Below, in pieces: positions 1 to 7,622 of a stretch of DNA of 64,000 nt (positions are counted from its first letter, which is position 1; each line of letters begins with the position of its first letter). This DNA is from Nonomuraea sediminis (lineage in GTDB: Bacteria > Actinomycetota > Actinomycetes > Streptosporangiales > Streptosporangiaceae), in NCBI RefSeq assembly GCF_018531495.1, contig NZ_JAHDTI010000002.1, positions 434,001 to 498,000 of the forward strand, read 5' to 3'. Below the pieces are notes generated by a model. That model made no database searches. It saw nothing but the letters and a program-made list of their open reading frames with translations, and was not told the DNA's origin. Made by a program: the position numbers and the translations under genes.

Positions 1-824
1 AGGGCCTTGAGCTTGGCGTGCTCCTCGTCCCAGCGCCTGCGCAGCTCGTCGAGCCGCTCGTTGCGGGCCCTGCGGGCCTCGGCGTACGTGCCGAACCCGC
101 CACCATGGATCCAGACATTTCCGGACTCCACGGTGATGATGCGATTGGCCGCGTTGGCGAGCAGCTGGCGGTCGTGGCTGACCAGCAGGACCGTCTTGGG
201 CGTCTCGTTGAGCTGCTGCTCCAGCCACTCCTTACCGGGCACGTCCAGGTAGTTGTCCGGCTCGTCGAGCAGCAGCGTCTGGTCGGGCCCGCGCAGCAGC
301 GCCTCGAGCACCAGCCGCTTCTGCTCGCCGCCCGACAGCGTCGACACCTCGCGGTACTTGCACCCGTCGTACGGCACGCCGAGCCCCGCCACGGTGCAGG
401 TGTCCCACAGCACCTCGATCTCGTAGCCGCCGGCGTCGGTGTAGTCGGTGATGGCCTGCGCGTAGCGCATCTGCGTCTTCTCGTCGTCGCGCTCCATCAT
501 CGCCAGCTCGGCCTTGTCCAGCCGTTCGGCGGCCGTGCGCACCGCCGGAGGCGCCACGCTCAGCAGCAGATCGTGCACGGTGCTCCCGTCACGCAGGCTC
601 CCGATGAACTGCCGCATCACCCCCAGCCCGCCGGAGCTGGCCACGCTGCCGTCAACGGGCTGCAGGTCCCCCGCGATCAGCCGCATCAGGGTGGTCTTCC
701 CCGCCCCGTTGGGCCCGACCAGCGCGGCCTTCACCCCTTCGCCGATCCGGAAGGACACGTCGTTCAGCAGCGGCCGCCCATCGGGCAACACATACGTCAG
801 ATGTCCTACCTCGACGTGCCCCAT
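1..824 (-). CDS. ABC-F family ATPase, 3' end outside window
   Basis: This is the N-terminal 274 residues of a soluble ABC-F protein. The family carries two fused ATPase domains without membrane segments and acts on ribosomes, in translation rescue or antibiotic resistance. The first domain is complete: Walker A GPNGAGKTT (residues 37-45), signature LSGGEQKR (163-170) and Walker B with LLLDEPDNYLD (184-194), then a charged Arg/Glu-rich stretch that should begin the interdomain linker. The ATG at 822-824 was chosen because MGHVEVGHLTYVLPDG directly begins the first beta strand of the ATPase fold, and AGGGGA lies just upstream on the minus strand. The second domain is off the window, so the subfamily cannot be assigned. 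It diverges from the toxin-antitoxin pair that follows. Confidence 0.9.
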   Translation of the reverse strand, partial: MGHVEVGHLTYVLPDGRPLLNDVSFRIGEGVKAALVGPNGAGKTTLMRLIAGDLQPVDGSVASSGGLGVMRQFIGSLRDGSTVHDLLLSVAPPAVRTAAERLDKAELAMMERDDEKTQMRYAQAITDYTDAGGYEIEVLWDTCTVAGLGVPYDGCKYREVSTLSGGEQKRLVLEALLRGPDQTLLLDEPDNYLDVPGKEWLEQQLNETPKTVLLVSHDRQLLANAANRIITVESGNVWIHGGGFGTYAEARRARNERLDELRRRWDEEHAKLKA

Positions 825-911
825 CGCGATTCCCCTCCAAGGTCCTCGCGCAGGCTACATGGCGCTTTCACCTCCGGGCATCCGGATTTTCACCAGGGAC
901 TTGCGTATCTT

Positions 912-925
912 GCATGATAGTATGC
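912..925. promoter_or_regulatory. Palindromic operator/-10 candidate before the MNT-HEPN pair
   Basis: The 14-bp imperfect palindrome has GCAT/ATGC arms and contains a -10-like TAGTAT at 918-923. The A of the gene's ATG is at 930, seven bases after this hexamer, which would fit a leaderless transcript starting at or next to the start codon. I see no convincing -35. The HTH domain of the first gene product makes autoregulation at this site a reasonable inference. Confidence 0.4.
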
Positions 926-929
926 GCCT

Positions 930-1511
930 ATGAGGGCGACCCCGCCTGTGCTGCTGCCGCTCCTGCGGTCCAGGACCGTCGCCGAGATCCTCGCCTGGTT
1001 GTACCTTCACCCGGAGAACGAGTACTCCACAACCGATCTCGCCGAACGCGTAAGCGTGTCCCAGTCGACAGTGAGCCGTGAGGCAGACCGGCTTCTCAGT
1101 GCCGGGCTGATCACCGAGAGACGGCACGGCAACCTGCGGCTCATCCGCGCCGACACCGACACCGTCGTGGCCAAGCCCCTCACCGACCTGCTGGCGGTGA
1201 CCTACGGACCGGCGGCCGTCCTGCCGCCTCTGCTCGAACGGATCCCCGGGATCCGCGAAGCCTACGTCTACGGCTCATGGGCCGCCCGGTACGCCAATGT
1301 GGCCGGGCCGCCACCCCGGGACGTCGACGTCCTCGTCGTGGGATCCGCGGATGACGACGAGCTCTATGACGCGGCACGCACGGCCGAACGAACCCTCGGC
1401 CGCGAGGTGAACATCAACCGGATCTCCCCGGCCGCGTGGACCGATGACACGGACGACCCGTTCGTCGCCTCGCTGCGGAGCAAACCCCTCTACCCCCTGA
1501 TCACCTCATGA
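930..1511 (+). CDS. HTH domain fused to minimal nucleotidyltransferase (MNT), antitoxin-like
   Basis: The 193-residue protein has two parts. Residues about 10-75 form a winged helix-turn-helix of the ArsR/MarR type (STTDLAERVSVSQSTVSREADRLL). Residues about 85-190 form a minimal nucleotidyltransferase with the Pol-beta signature GSW (115-117) followed by DVD (131-133). MNT proteins that pair with HEPN toxins neutralise them, in the characterised MntA/HepT pair by adenylylating the toxin. The third acidic residue of the classical site is not obvious (the strand reads REVNIN), so catalysis is not certain. The gene overlaps the next one in ATGA, which implies translational coupling. Role as antitoxin and autorepressor is inferred from this arrangement. 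Confidence 0.8.
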   Translation: MRATPPVLLPLLRSRTVAEILAWLYLHPENEYSTTDLAERVSVSQSTVSREADRLLSAGLITERRHGNLRLIRADTDTVVAKPLTDLLAVTYGPAAVLPPLLERIPGIREAYVYGSWAARYANVAGPPPRDVDVLVVGSADDDELYDAARTAERTLGREVNINRISPAAWTDDTDDPFVASLRSKPLYPLITS

Positions 1512-1972
1512 GATGGACACAAGGACGCGACAGGATCGACGCGATGCTGTCCTCCGGCCAGCTGGAACGGGTCCCGCCCAGCCGTCAACACGCCGACACC
1601 CTGCTCGGCCAGGCCGAGCGGCACCTCGAGCTCGCCCGCCAGGGCGCGCGAACCGACCCCACGGGCGCCTACCAGCTTCTCTACGACGCCTCGAGGAAGG
1701 CCTTGGCCGCGATCCTGGAGAACCAGGGCCTGCGCGCCACCAGCCGGGGTGGCCACCTCGCCGTCCTGGACGCCGTCACGGCCCAACTGGACCCGCCCCT
1801 CGGCCGGACGCTCCGCTCCTTCGACCGCATGCGCCGCCGCCGCAACAGCGCGGAGTACCCCCGTCTCGACACCCCCGAGATCACCCCCGACGACGTGACC
1901 CAGGACCTGTCCAAGGCCCAGGACTTCCTCTCACTCGCCACCCAGGTCCTGGACCAGATGAGCCCGTACTGA
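1508..1972 (+). CDS. HEPN-domain protein, toxin partner of the MNT gene
   Basis: The all-helical 154-residue protein fits the HEPN superfamily, whose toxin members are RNases. The sequence RRRRNSAEYP around residues 109-118 corresponds to the conserved Arg-Asn-x-x-x segment of HEPN proteins, but the usual RX4-6H histidine is a tyrosine here. That variant is common in the SAV_6107-like HEPN branch as I recall it. A Tyr at this place could be a modification target for the neighbouring nucleotidyltransferase, which is speculation. The start overlaps the upstream stop in ATGA. The last 42 bases overlap the convergent gene on the minus strand. Confidence 0.7.
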   Translation: MRWTQGRDRIDAMLSSGQLERVPPSRQHADTLLGQAERHLELARQGARTDPTGAYQLLYDASRKALAAILENQGLRATSRGGHLAVLDAVTAQLDPPLGRTLRSFDRMRRRRNSAEYPRLDTPEITPDDVTQDLSKAQDFLSLATQVLDQMSPY

Positions 1973-2686
1973 TCTCGCGGCGGCGCGTTCCGCAGCGCGC
2001 GCATGGCGTTCGAGGGTGCCCGCCAGGAACGCCCACTGCGTGTCCGAAGTGTGCTCGACCTCTTCACCCTCCCCGCCTGTTCCCAGAACGCGCGTGAAGC
2101 CGAGATCGGCGTAGTCGGAATCCTTCTTCCTGTGCACCCAGACGCGCGTCGGATGATCGGCCTCTCGGGCTTCGGGAACCACCTGGCGGAGGATCGGAGC
2201 GCGGCCATGGCGGTCGTCTTCGACGGCGACCACCTGGAGGCGTACCTCAGCCCCGGAGGAGGTCCGGTAGGTCAGCACGTCGCCGACCTCGAGGTCGGTG
2301 ACGTGGCGCCAGGGCGGGCGCAGGCGTTTGCGGTCGGGCTGCGGCCCGGTGAGCTGGTCGCGGACCTTCTTCAGGGCGGCTCGCCTGCGGGTCAGGAGCT
2401 TGTCGCCCTGTTCGGCCCAGAGCTCGAGGCCCTCGCCTTCGTCGATGACCCTGAGCGCGCGGTCGCGGATCTGGGGATCCAGGCGGCCGAGCTTCGACTG
2501 GGTCCAGGCGAGCGCCAGCCGGACGACCGGCCCGTCCTCCGGGTCGTCGAGCATGTCGGCGAGGTCGGCCAGCACCCGGCGGGTGGCCTCGGCGTCATCG
2601 ATGCCGTCCTCGATCAGTTCGCGGTAGGCGTCGCGGACGTCGCAGGCCGCGTCGTCGGAGAACAGGGCGGGGCCCCAGGCGCTCAT
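1931..2686 (-). CDS. DUF4259-like protein, possible immunity or accessory factor
   Basis: The 251-residue soluble protein opens with MSAWGPALFSDD, the form typical of DUF4259 proteins (usually MGAWG..FDND), followed by an acidic helical region to about residue 90. The C-terminal half (DLEVGDVLTYRTSSGAEVRLQVVAVED) looks like a small beta-barrel. The reading frame is open further upstream, but that extension is Pro/Arg-rich shadow sequence, and ATG 2684-2686 lies five bases after the stop of the EspC-like gene, so it is the better start. Its position beside a secreted-type toxin candidate suggests an immunity or chaperone role. No biochemical function is known to me. Confidence 0.65.
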   Translation of the reverse strand: MSAWGPALFSDDAACDVRDAYRELIEDGIDDAEATRRVLADLADMLDDPEDGPVVRLALAWTQSKLGRLDPQIRDRALRVIDEGEGLELWAEQGDKLLTRRRAALKKVRDQLTGPQPDRKRLRPPWRHVTDLEVGDVLTYRTSSGAEVRLQVVAVEDDRHGRAPILRQVVPEAREADHPTRVWVHRKKDSDYADLGFTRVLGTGGEGEEVEHTSDTQWAFLAGTLERHARAAERAAARSVRAHLVQDLGGE

Positions 2687-2691
2687 GAGGG

Positions 2692-2967
2692 TCAGTCTGT
2701 CCTGCTGCTGGACAGGTCGGCGGCGCGGTGGGTGGTGGAGTGGGTGGCGAGGGCGGTGGCCTGGGTGTGGAGGGCTTGGGTGTGGGTGGTCAGGGTTTGG
2801 TGGAGTTCCGCGAGGACTGATTCGGCGAAGGTGCCGACTGTGGAGAGGTCGCCCCAGGCGTGGGTCGGCGAGGGGACGACGGCGGGTTCCAGGGTGGTGG
2901 CGGCGGCTGTCAGGGCGTCCCGGGCGGACGTCAGGTGGGTGTGGGAGACTGCGATCTCTTCCCGCAT
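2692..2967 (-). CDS. Small helical EspC/WXG100-like protein
   Basis: This 91-residue protein is almost entirely helical and rich in Ala, Thr and His, with a long HTQALHTQATALATHST-type amphipathic helix. Size and composition match the small EspC/DUF2580-type partners of type VII (ESX) secretion substrates, though no WXG tripeptide is visible apart from AWG at about residue 37-39. It starts 23 bases from the divergent start of the ART-like gene and is followed after five bases by the DUF4259-like gene, so the three genes form a compact unit. I infer that it helps fold or deliver the ART-like protein. Confidence 0.6.
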   Translation of the reverse strand: MREEIAVSHTHLTSARDALTAAATTLEPAVVPSPTHAWGDLSTVGTFAESVLAELHQTLTTHTQALHTQATALATHSTTHRAADLSSSRTD

Positions 2968-2990
2968 GGACCGACAGCTTAGTTGAGGCG

Positions 2991-3890
2991 ATGGGCCTGG
3001 AGGTGCCTGCCGGCCTGCGGCCTGTGATGGAGCTGGCCGGGTGTCCGTGGCCCGACGTCGACGAGACCGTGCTGTGCGCCGCCGGGTGGCGGCTGGTGGC
3101 GCACGGGGAGCGGAGGGCCTCGGCGTACGCGGGGGCCGTTGAAGCCGTCGACAGGGCGCTGGCGGCCAATCGGGGGCGGGACGTGGAGGCGTTGCGGGGC
3201 GCCTGGGAGGAGTCCGCGGGGGCTCGGCGCGATGGGGTGTCGGCGTGCCGGGTGCTGGGGCTGGCGCTGATCGGGGCCGCCGCTCTGGTGCTGGCGTGGA
3301 AGGTGCTCACCATCGCGCAGCTGGTGGCCGCGGCCGGGGCTCTGGCGCTGGGGCTGATGGCGCGGCTGCCGGTGACGCGGCAGGCCGTACGGGCGGGGTT
3401 GAAGGCGCTCGCCGAGGCTCTCGACAGGGGCCCGGTCTCGTTCATACGGCAGGCCAGGGCGCTGCTCAGGCGGCTTGACGGCCCGGCAGGAAAGCACGGC
3501 GCCGCGCGGCCCGATTACCTGGCCGTGGCGGCCGATCGGGGGACGCCCGTCGACGACCTGGTGGCGTCCGAGCTGCGGCGGCCGGGGACGGTCTGGCGGA
3601 CCGACCGAGCGCCGGTCTTCCACGGATCCCGCGCGGCGCCCGAGGCCATCCACGACCAGGGCTTGCTGCCGTACCTGCCGGGCGAGCACGTCTACACCCA
3701 CCGCTTCATGGACGAGGCCGAGCCGTACTCCCGCGGCGCCTACGTCTACGAGATCCATGTACCAGGAGGCTTCGCCAGACCTGACGGCACGGTCGTCTTC
3801 CCTGGCGGGGTGGACCGCCGCTTCATCCGGGGAGCCCACCGCCTGAGCGACGGCGAATTCCTCCCCAACCCACACTTCGACCCCCGATGA
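2991..3890 (+). CDS. Membrane-anchored protein with ADP-ribosyltransferase-like C-terminal toxin domain
   Basis: The 299-residue protein has an N-terminal helical region (1-80, WXG-like), two adjoining hydrophobic helices (about 87-125), a linker, and a compact domain at 198-299. That domain shows landmarks of the pertussis-toxin/pierisin/Scabin ART fold: an Arg in WRTD (203), a threonine-containing strand HVYTHR (233-238), YVYEIHVP (251-258), FPGGV (270-274) and IRGA (279-282). I do not see the [QE]xE pair that these enzymes carry near the FPGG segment, so activity is uncertain. The ATG at 2991 was chosen because the upstream open frame is Trp/Arg/Gly shadow sequence. N-terminal, membrane and C-terminal parts resemble an ESX polymorphic toxin. 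Confidence 0.6.
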   Translation: MGLEVPAGLRPVMELAGCPWPDVDETVLCAAGWRLVAHGERRASAYAGAVEAVDRALAANRGRDVEALRGAWEESAGARRDGVSACRVLGLALIGAAALVLAWKVLTIAQLVAAAGALALGLMARLPVTRQAVRAGLKALAEALDRGPVSFIRQARALLRRLDGPAGKHGAARPDYLAVAADRGTPVDDLVASELRRPGTVWRTDRAPVFHGSRAAPEAIHDQGLLPYLPGEHVYTHRFMDEAEPYSRGAYVYEIHVPGGFARPDGTVVFPGGVDRRFIRGAHRLSDGEFLPNPHFDPR

Positions 3891-4590
3891 CCGCCAGGAC
3901 CGCAGCGGCCAGGTACGGCCAGCCGACCAGGCCCGCGGCCCCGCAGGTGGCGGGGATGCCGGAGGTGGCCAGGAGGACGGAGGTGGCGAAGGCCCGGGCG
4001 ACGAGGACGAGGGCGACCAGCCATCCGCCGGGCGCCACGGCCGCGACGGCCACCAGCGCGGGCCAGGTGGCGGTGGGGTCGACGTTCATCATCAGGTGGG
4101 CGTACCAGGCGGGGATCTGGCCCTCGCCGAGGCAGGTGATGAGGTGGTCCTCGCCGGGGTGCCAGGCGCACAGCGCGGCCGCGAGCGTCCAGGCCAGGGC
4201 GGCGATCCGCGGCACCGATGGGGGCGCCTGCCGCCGGGTCGCGACCAGGAGGGAAAGGGCCAGCGCGTGGGCGGCGACGTTGTCCCAGCGGATCTGCGCA
4301 GGCGTGCCGCACATCGTGGTCTGCGGGAAGAGCAGCGGGACGAGGACGTCGAGCACCAGCACCACGGCCGTCGCGCCGCAACCGAGCGCCACCAGCCGCC
4401 GCGGAACCCACAGCGCCAGCCCGGCGAGGACCAGCGGGAGCAGGGTGACCGCCCACGAAAGGACCGTCCAGGCCGCGAGCGAGACGGGGGGTGGTGCGTA
4501 GGCGAACCAGCCGCATTCCTGTACCAGGAGATTGCCGGTGACGACCACGGGGACGGCGGCCGACGCGACCGCGGCTGAGCGAAGCAGCAC
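3823..4590 (-). CDS. Polytopic membrane protein of unknown function
   Basis: The 255-residue protein has about seven hydrophobic helices, among them ones near residues 5-22, 36-60, 64-90 and 165-190, with short loops and conserved-looking CGTPAQIRWDN and HPGEDHLITC segments. The latter lies in a loop and carries His, Glu, Asp and Cys. I do not recognise a family. Its 3' end overlaps the end of the ART-like gene by 68 bases in convergent orientation. It is transcribed away from the propeller gene, and the palindrome at 4626-4640 lies 35 bases upstream of its start. Confidence 0.6.
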   Translation of the reverse strand: MLLRSAAVASAAVPVVVTGNLLVQECGWFAYAPPPVSLAAWTVLSWAVTLLPLVLAGLALWVPRRLVALGCGATAVVLVLDVLVPLLFPQTTMCGTPAQIRWDNVAAHALALSLLVATRRQAPPSVPRIAALAWTLAAALCAWHPGEDHLITCLGEGQIPAWYAHLMMNVDPTATWPALVAVAAVAPGGWLVALVLVARAFATSVLLATSGIPATCGAAGLVGWPYLAAAVLAVIGGRSVGWGGIRRRSGGGLPG

Positions 4591-4625
4591 CCGGCGAATC
4601 CTAGGGGCGGGGGCCCTAGACAGTA

Positions 4626-4640
4626 AGTGATCTAATGACT
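4626..4640. promoter_or_regulatory. GntR operator candidate, copy 1
   Basis: AGTGATCTAATGACT is a palindrome of the form AGTnATnnnATnACT. It matches 13 of 15 bases with the site in front of the GntR gene at 18508-18522; the only differences are the symmetric G/C swaps in the two arms. FadR/GntR-type repressors bind short palindromes of this kind. It lies 38 bases before the start of the secreted propeller gene, where a bound repressor would block transcription of the plus-strand catabolic arm. Confidence 0.65.
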
Positions 4641-4678
4641 AGAACTGTAGCGTTCACCCCCTCCCCCTAGGACGTGTG

Positions 4679-5848
4679 ATGACGCGACTGCGGTCCGCCC
4701 TCGCTTCCCTGTCCATCGCGGTGCTCGGGCTGTCCGCCGTACCGCACCAAGCGCTGGCCGCGCCACCCAAGCCGGTCCCTTCCATAGCGGCGGCCACCAC
4801 CCAGCAGGCGACGACGCCGTCGAGTTGCGCGCCCACCTTCAAGGGCGCCCAGATCGACAACCGGCTGACGCAGCTGTTCACGAACTACGGCAACGACAAC
4901 TCCCGGCTGGACGACTGGACCGGCGCCGACGGCACGTACTCGGTACGGCTGGCCAACGGCAAGGAGGTGTGGATCTTCTCCGACACCTTCCTCGGCCAGG
5001 TGAACCCCGACGGCTCCCGCCCGCCGGTGGTCGAGGAGGGCGGCACGACCGTCTTCCTGAACAACACCTTCGCCGTCGAGCGCAACGGCAGGCTGTCCAC
5101 CATCCACGGCGGCACGACCGACAAGCCGGTGGCCGTGATGCCGCCGCGCGACGACAAGCACTGGTACTGGGCCGGCGACGCCACGGTGGCGGGCGGCCTG
5201 GTCGAGGTGACCTACCAGGAGTACGAGCGCTACGGCACCGGCCCGTGGGACTGGCGCTGGCACCGCAACGTGGTGGCCCGCTTCTCCCCCGGGATGCTCA
5301 GCCAGCCCGTCGACGTGACCGAACTGCCGTCGGGCCACGGCGTGGCCTGGGCCAGCGCCATCATGAAGGACGGCGGCTACACCTACGTCTACGGCGTGGA
5401 GGACCTGGGCTCGCCCAAGTACATGCACCTGGCCAGGGTCTGGGGCCAGAGCCTGCGGGGCTCGTGGGAGTTCCTCAAGGCCGACGGCACCTGGTCGCGG
5501 AACGAGACCGACTCGGCCCGGCTGATGAGCGGCGTGGCCAACGAGTACAGCATCACCAAGGTCGGATCCGGATATGTCCTGATCACACAGGACACGAGCG
5601 AGATCCTGAGCCCGCACATCGTGGCCTACTCCTCGTGCTCCCCCACCGGGCCGTTCACCGGCAAGCAGCTGATCTACACGACCCCGGAGACGGGCGGCAA
5701 CATCTTCACCTACAACGCCCACGCACACCCCGAGATTTCGGGTAATGGCCTGGTTGTGTCCTACAACGTCAACAGCTTCGTCAACACCGACCACTACCAC
5801 GACGTCTCGATCTACCGCCCCCGCTTCATCGACGTGAGCTTCGGTTGA
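4679..5848 (+). CDS. Secreted DUF4185/DUF5005-like beta-propeller protein, glycosidase-like
   Basis: The 389-residue protein begins with a Sec signal peptide (TRLRSALASLSIAVLGLS...HQALA, cleavage near residue 28). The mature part shows blade-like repeats of a five-bladed propeller, with DDWTGADGTYSV, WIFSDTFLG, HWYWAGDATV and SGVANEYSITKV. This resembles DUF4185/DUF5005 proteins, related in fold to GH43/GH117-type glycosidases. The ATG at 4679 is preferred to the GTG at 4676 because AGGA at 4669-4672 then has six bases of spacing. It heads a three-gene operon behind the palindrome at 4626-4640. I infer that it acts outside the cell on a polysaccharide or glycoside; substrate and catalytic residues are not assignable. 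Confidence 0.75.
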   Translation: MTRLRSALASLSIAVLGLSAVPHQALAAPPKPVPSIAAATTQQATTPSSCAPTFKGAQIDNRLTQLFTNYGNDNSRLDDWTGADGTYSVRLANGKEVWIFSDTFLGQVNPDGSRPPVVEEGGTTVFLNNTFAVERNGRLSTIHGGTTDKPVAVMPPRDDKHWYWAGDATVAGGLVEVTYQEYERYGTGPWDWRWHRNVVARFSPGMLSQPVDVTELPSGHGVAWASAIMKDGGYTYVYGVEDLGSPKYMHLARVWGQSLRGSWEFLKADGTWSRNETDSARLMSGVANEYSITKVGSGYVLITQDTSEILSPHIVAYSSCSPTGPFTGKQLIYTTPETGGNIFTYNAHAHPEISGNGLVVSYNVNSFVNTDHYHDVSIYRPRFIDVSFG

Positions 5849-6855
5849 GACGCAACTGGGGAGCACGACTGCACCATGCCGTCATCGACGGCATGCGTGC
5901 GGTCGTGCTGGAGAACGACAAACTCCGCGTCACCGTCCTTCCCGAGAAGGGCGGTGACGTCGTCGAGTTCCTGCACAAGCCCACGGACACCGACTTCGTC
6001 TGGCTGACGCCGCAGGGCCTGCGCAACCCGCGCGACCACTTCCTGGGCGCCGCCGACGACGTCGCCCAGTTCATCGACCACTACGAGGGCGGCTGGCAGG
6101 AGATCTTCCCCAGCGGCGGCGCCCCGAGCGTCTACCGCGGCGCCCGCCTGGCGCAGCACGGCGAGGTCGCCGGGCTCCCCTGGGACTGCCAGGTGGTGGC
6201 CGACACCGAGCAGGAGGTCGCCATCCGGCTGAGCGTGCGCACGCGACGCCTTCCGTACCGGGTGGAAAGGACCCTCAGGCTGGTGTACGGCACGGCCGCG
6301 CTGGAGGTCGAGAGCCGCGCGACCAACGAGGCCGGCATCCCGCTGCACGCCATGTGGGGCCAGCACCTGGTGTACGGCAGGCCGTTCCTGCGCCCCGGCG
6401 CCACGATCAGGCTGCCCGACGGGATCCAGGTGATCCCCCACGAGATCGCGATCAATCCGCCCGAGCGCCGCGTCCAGCAAGGCGGCCCGTGGCAGTGGCC
6501 GAAGGTGCCCACGCCGAAGGGCGGGGAAACGGATCTCAGCGTGGTTCCCGAGCAAGGCTCCCCCAGCGACGTCCTGTATCTCACCGGCTTCACCGAGGGC
6601 TGGTATGAGATTTCCACCGATATCGGGATGCGTGTGGAATGGGACGCGCGGGTCCTGCCGTACCTGTGGATGTGGCAGGAGGTCGGCGCGTCACAGGACT
6701 ATCCGTGGTGGGGCCAGGTCTACACGATCGGGCTCGAGCCGTTCTCCAGCATGCCGACCAACGGGCTGGCCGAGGCGGTGGAGAACGGCACGGCGCTGAT
6801 CCTGCAGCCCCATGAGACCAAGACGATGACACTCAGGGCGGAGGTGCTGGCATGA
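5845..6855 (+). CDS. Aldose 1-epimerase-like protein (DUF4432 type)
   Basis: The 336-residue protein is a beta-sandwich galactose-mutarotase-like protein. The segments LENDKLRVTVLPEKGGDVVEF, EGGWQEIFPSGG and HAMWGQHLVYG correspond to the conserved strands and the His/Glu region of this superfamily. Mutarotases interconvert alpha and beta anomers of free sugars in the cytoplasm. The start is a TTG at 5845-5847 overlapping the upstream TGA, which implies coupling. An in-frame ATG at 5893 would lose little, so the start is uncertain. It is followed by the SDR in ATGA overlap, fitting a sugar oxidation pathway. Confidence 0.75.
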   Translation: MRRNWGARLHHAVIDGMRAVVLENDKLRVTVLPEKGGDVVEFLHKPTDTDFVWLTPQGLRNPRDHFLGAADDVAQFIDHYEGGWQEIFPSGGAPSVYRGARLAQHGEVAGLPWDCQVVADTEQEVAIRLSVRTRRLPYRVERTLRLVYGTAALEVESRATNEAGIPLHAMWGQHLVYGRPFLRPGATIRLPDGIQVIPHEIAINPPERRVQQGGPWQWPKVPTPKGGETDLSVVPEQGSPSDVLYLTGFTEGWYEISTDIGMRVEWDARVLPYLWMWQEVGASQDYPWWGQVYTIGLEPFSSMPTNGLAEAVENGTALILQPHETKTMTLRAEVLA

Positions 6856-7622
6856 GTGATTTCGCGGGCAAGGTAGCACTGGTCACCGGCGGGTCCACGG
6901 GCATCGGGCGGGCCGTGGTGGACCGGCTGGCCGACGGCGGCGCCAGGGTGGTCTTCTGCGGCGTCGACAAGGACGCGGCGCTCGACAGCGAATTCGTGAC
7001 CGGCGTGGTGGCCGACGTGCGCAGGCCCGACGAGATGCGCGGCCTGGTGGACCTGGCGGTGACCAGGTACGGCGGGCTCGACATCGTGGTCACCGCGGCG
7101 GGCGTGCAGCGGTACGGCACGGTCGAGGACACGCCCGAGGACCTGTGGGACGAGGTCATGGACGTCAACCTCAAGGGCGTCTACCTGATCTGCAAGGCCG
7201 CCATCCCCGCGCTGCGCAGGCGGGGTGGCGGCTCCATCGTGATCGTCTCGTCGGTGCAGGCGTTCGCCTCGCAGACCAGCGTGGCCGCCTACAGCACGAG
7301 CAAGGCCGCGCTGAACGGCCTGACCAGGGCGATGGCGCTGGACCACGCCGCCGACGGCATCCGGGTCAACGCGGTCTGCCCCGGCTCGGTCGACACGCCG
7401 ATGCTGCGCTGGGCGGCCGACCTGTGGAAGGGCGACCGTACCCAGCAGGAGATGATCGACGAGTGGGGCAAGTCCCACCCGCTGGGACGCGTGGCCAAGC
7501 CGAGCGAGGTGGCCGAGGTGGTGGCCTTCCTGGCGAGCACCCGCTCGTCGTTCGTCACCGGCGCCGAGCACAAGGTGGACGGCGGCCTCCTGGCCCAGGT
7601 CCCGGTGGTGCTGCCCGACTAG
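6852..7622 (+). CDS. SDR-family sugar dehydrogenase
   Basis: This classical 256-residue short-chain dehydrogenase has the nucleotide-binding motif TGGSTGIG (12-19), the catalytic serine in VSS (133/134) and YSTSK with Tyr147 and Lys151. The residue after the second beta strand is VDKD, with acidic groups that favour NAD over NADP. Within this operon it would oxidise the sugar, or its lactol, that the mutarotase-like protein presents, giving a lactone or aldonate for the enolase-family dehydratase on the other strand. That order of steps is inference. The stop codon shares CTAG with the stop of the convergent PfpI-family gene. Confidence 0.88.
   Translation: MSDFAGKVALVTGGSTGIGRAVVDRLADGGARVVFCGVDKDAALDSEFVTGVVADVRRPDEMRGLVDLAVTRYGGLDIVVTAAGVQRYGTVEDTPEDLWDEVMDVNLKGVYLICKAAIPALRRRGGGSIVIVSSVQAFASQTSVAAYSTSKAALNGLTRAMALDHAADGIRVNAVCPGSVDTPMLRWAADLWKGDRTQQEMIDEWGKSHPLGRVAKPSEVAEVVAFLASTRSSFVTGAEHKVDGGLLAQVPVVLPD

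Noticed and set aside
18..917. Long open frame on the plus strand opposite the ABC-F gene
   Set aside because: It lacks any motif and is rich in Leu/Val/Gly/Arg from reading high-GC DNA backwards, while the minus strand shows a complete ATPase domain.
2687..3445. Upstream extension of the DUF4259-like gene on the minus strand
   Set aside because: The extra residues are Ser/Pro/Arg/His-rich shadow of the EspC-like and ART-like genes, and a good ATG lies at 2684-2686 right after the EspC-like stop.
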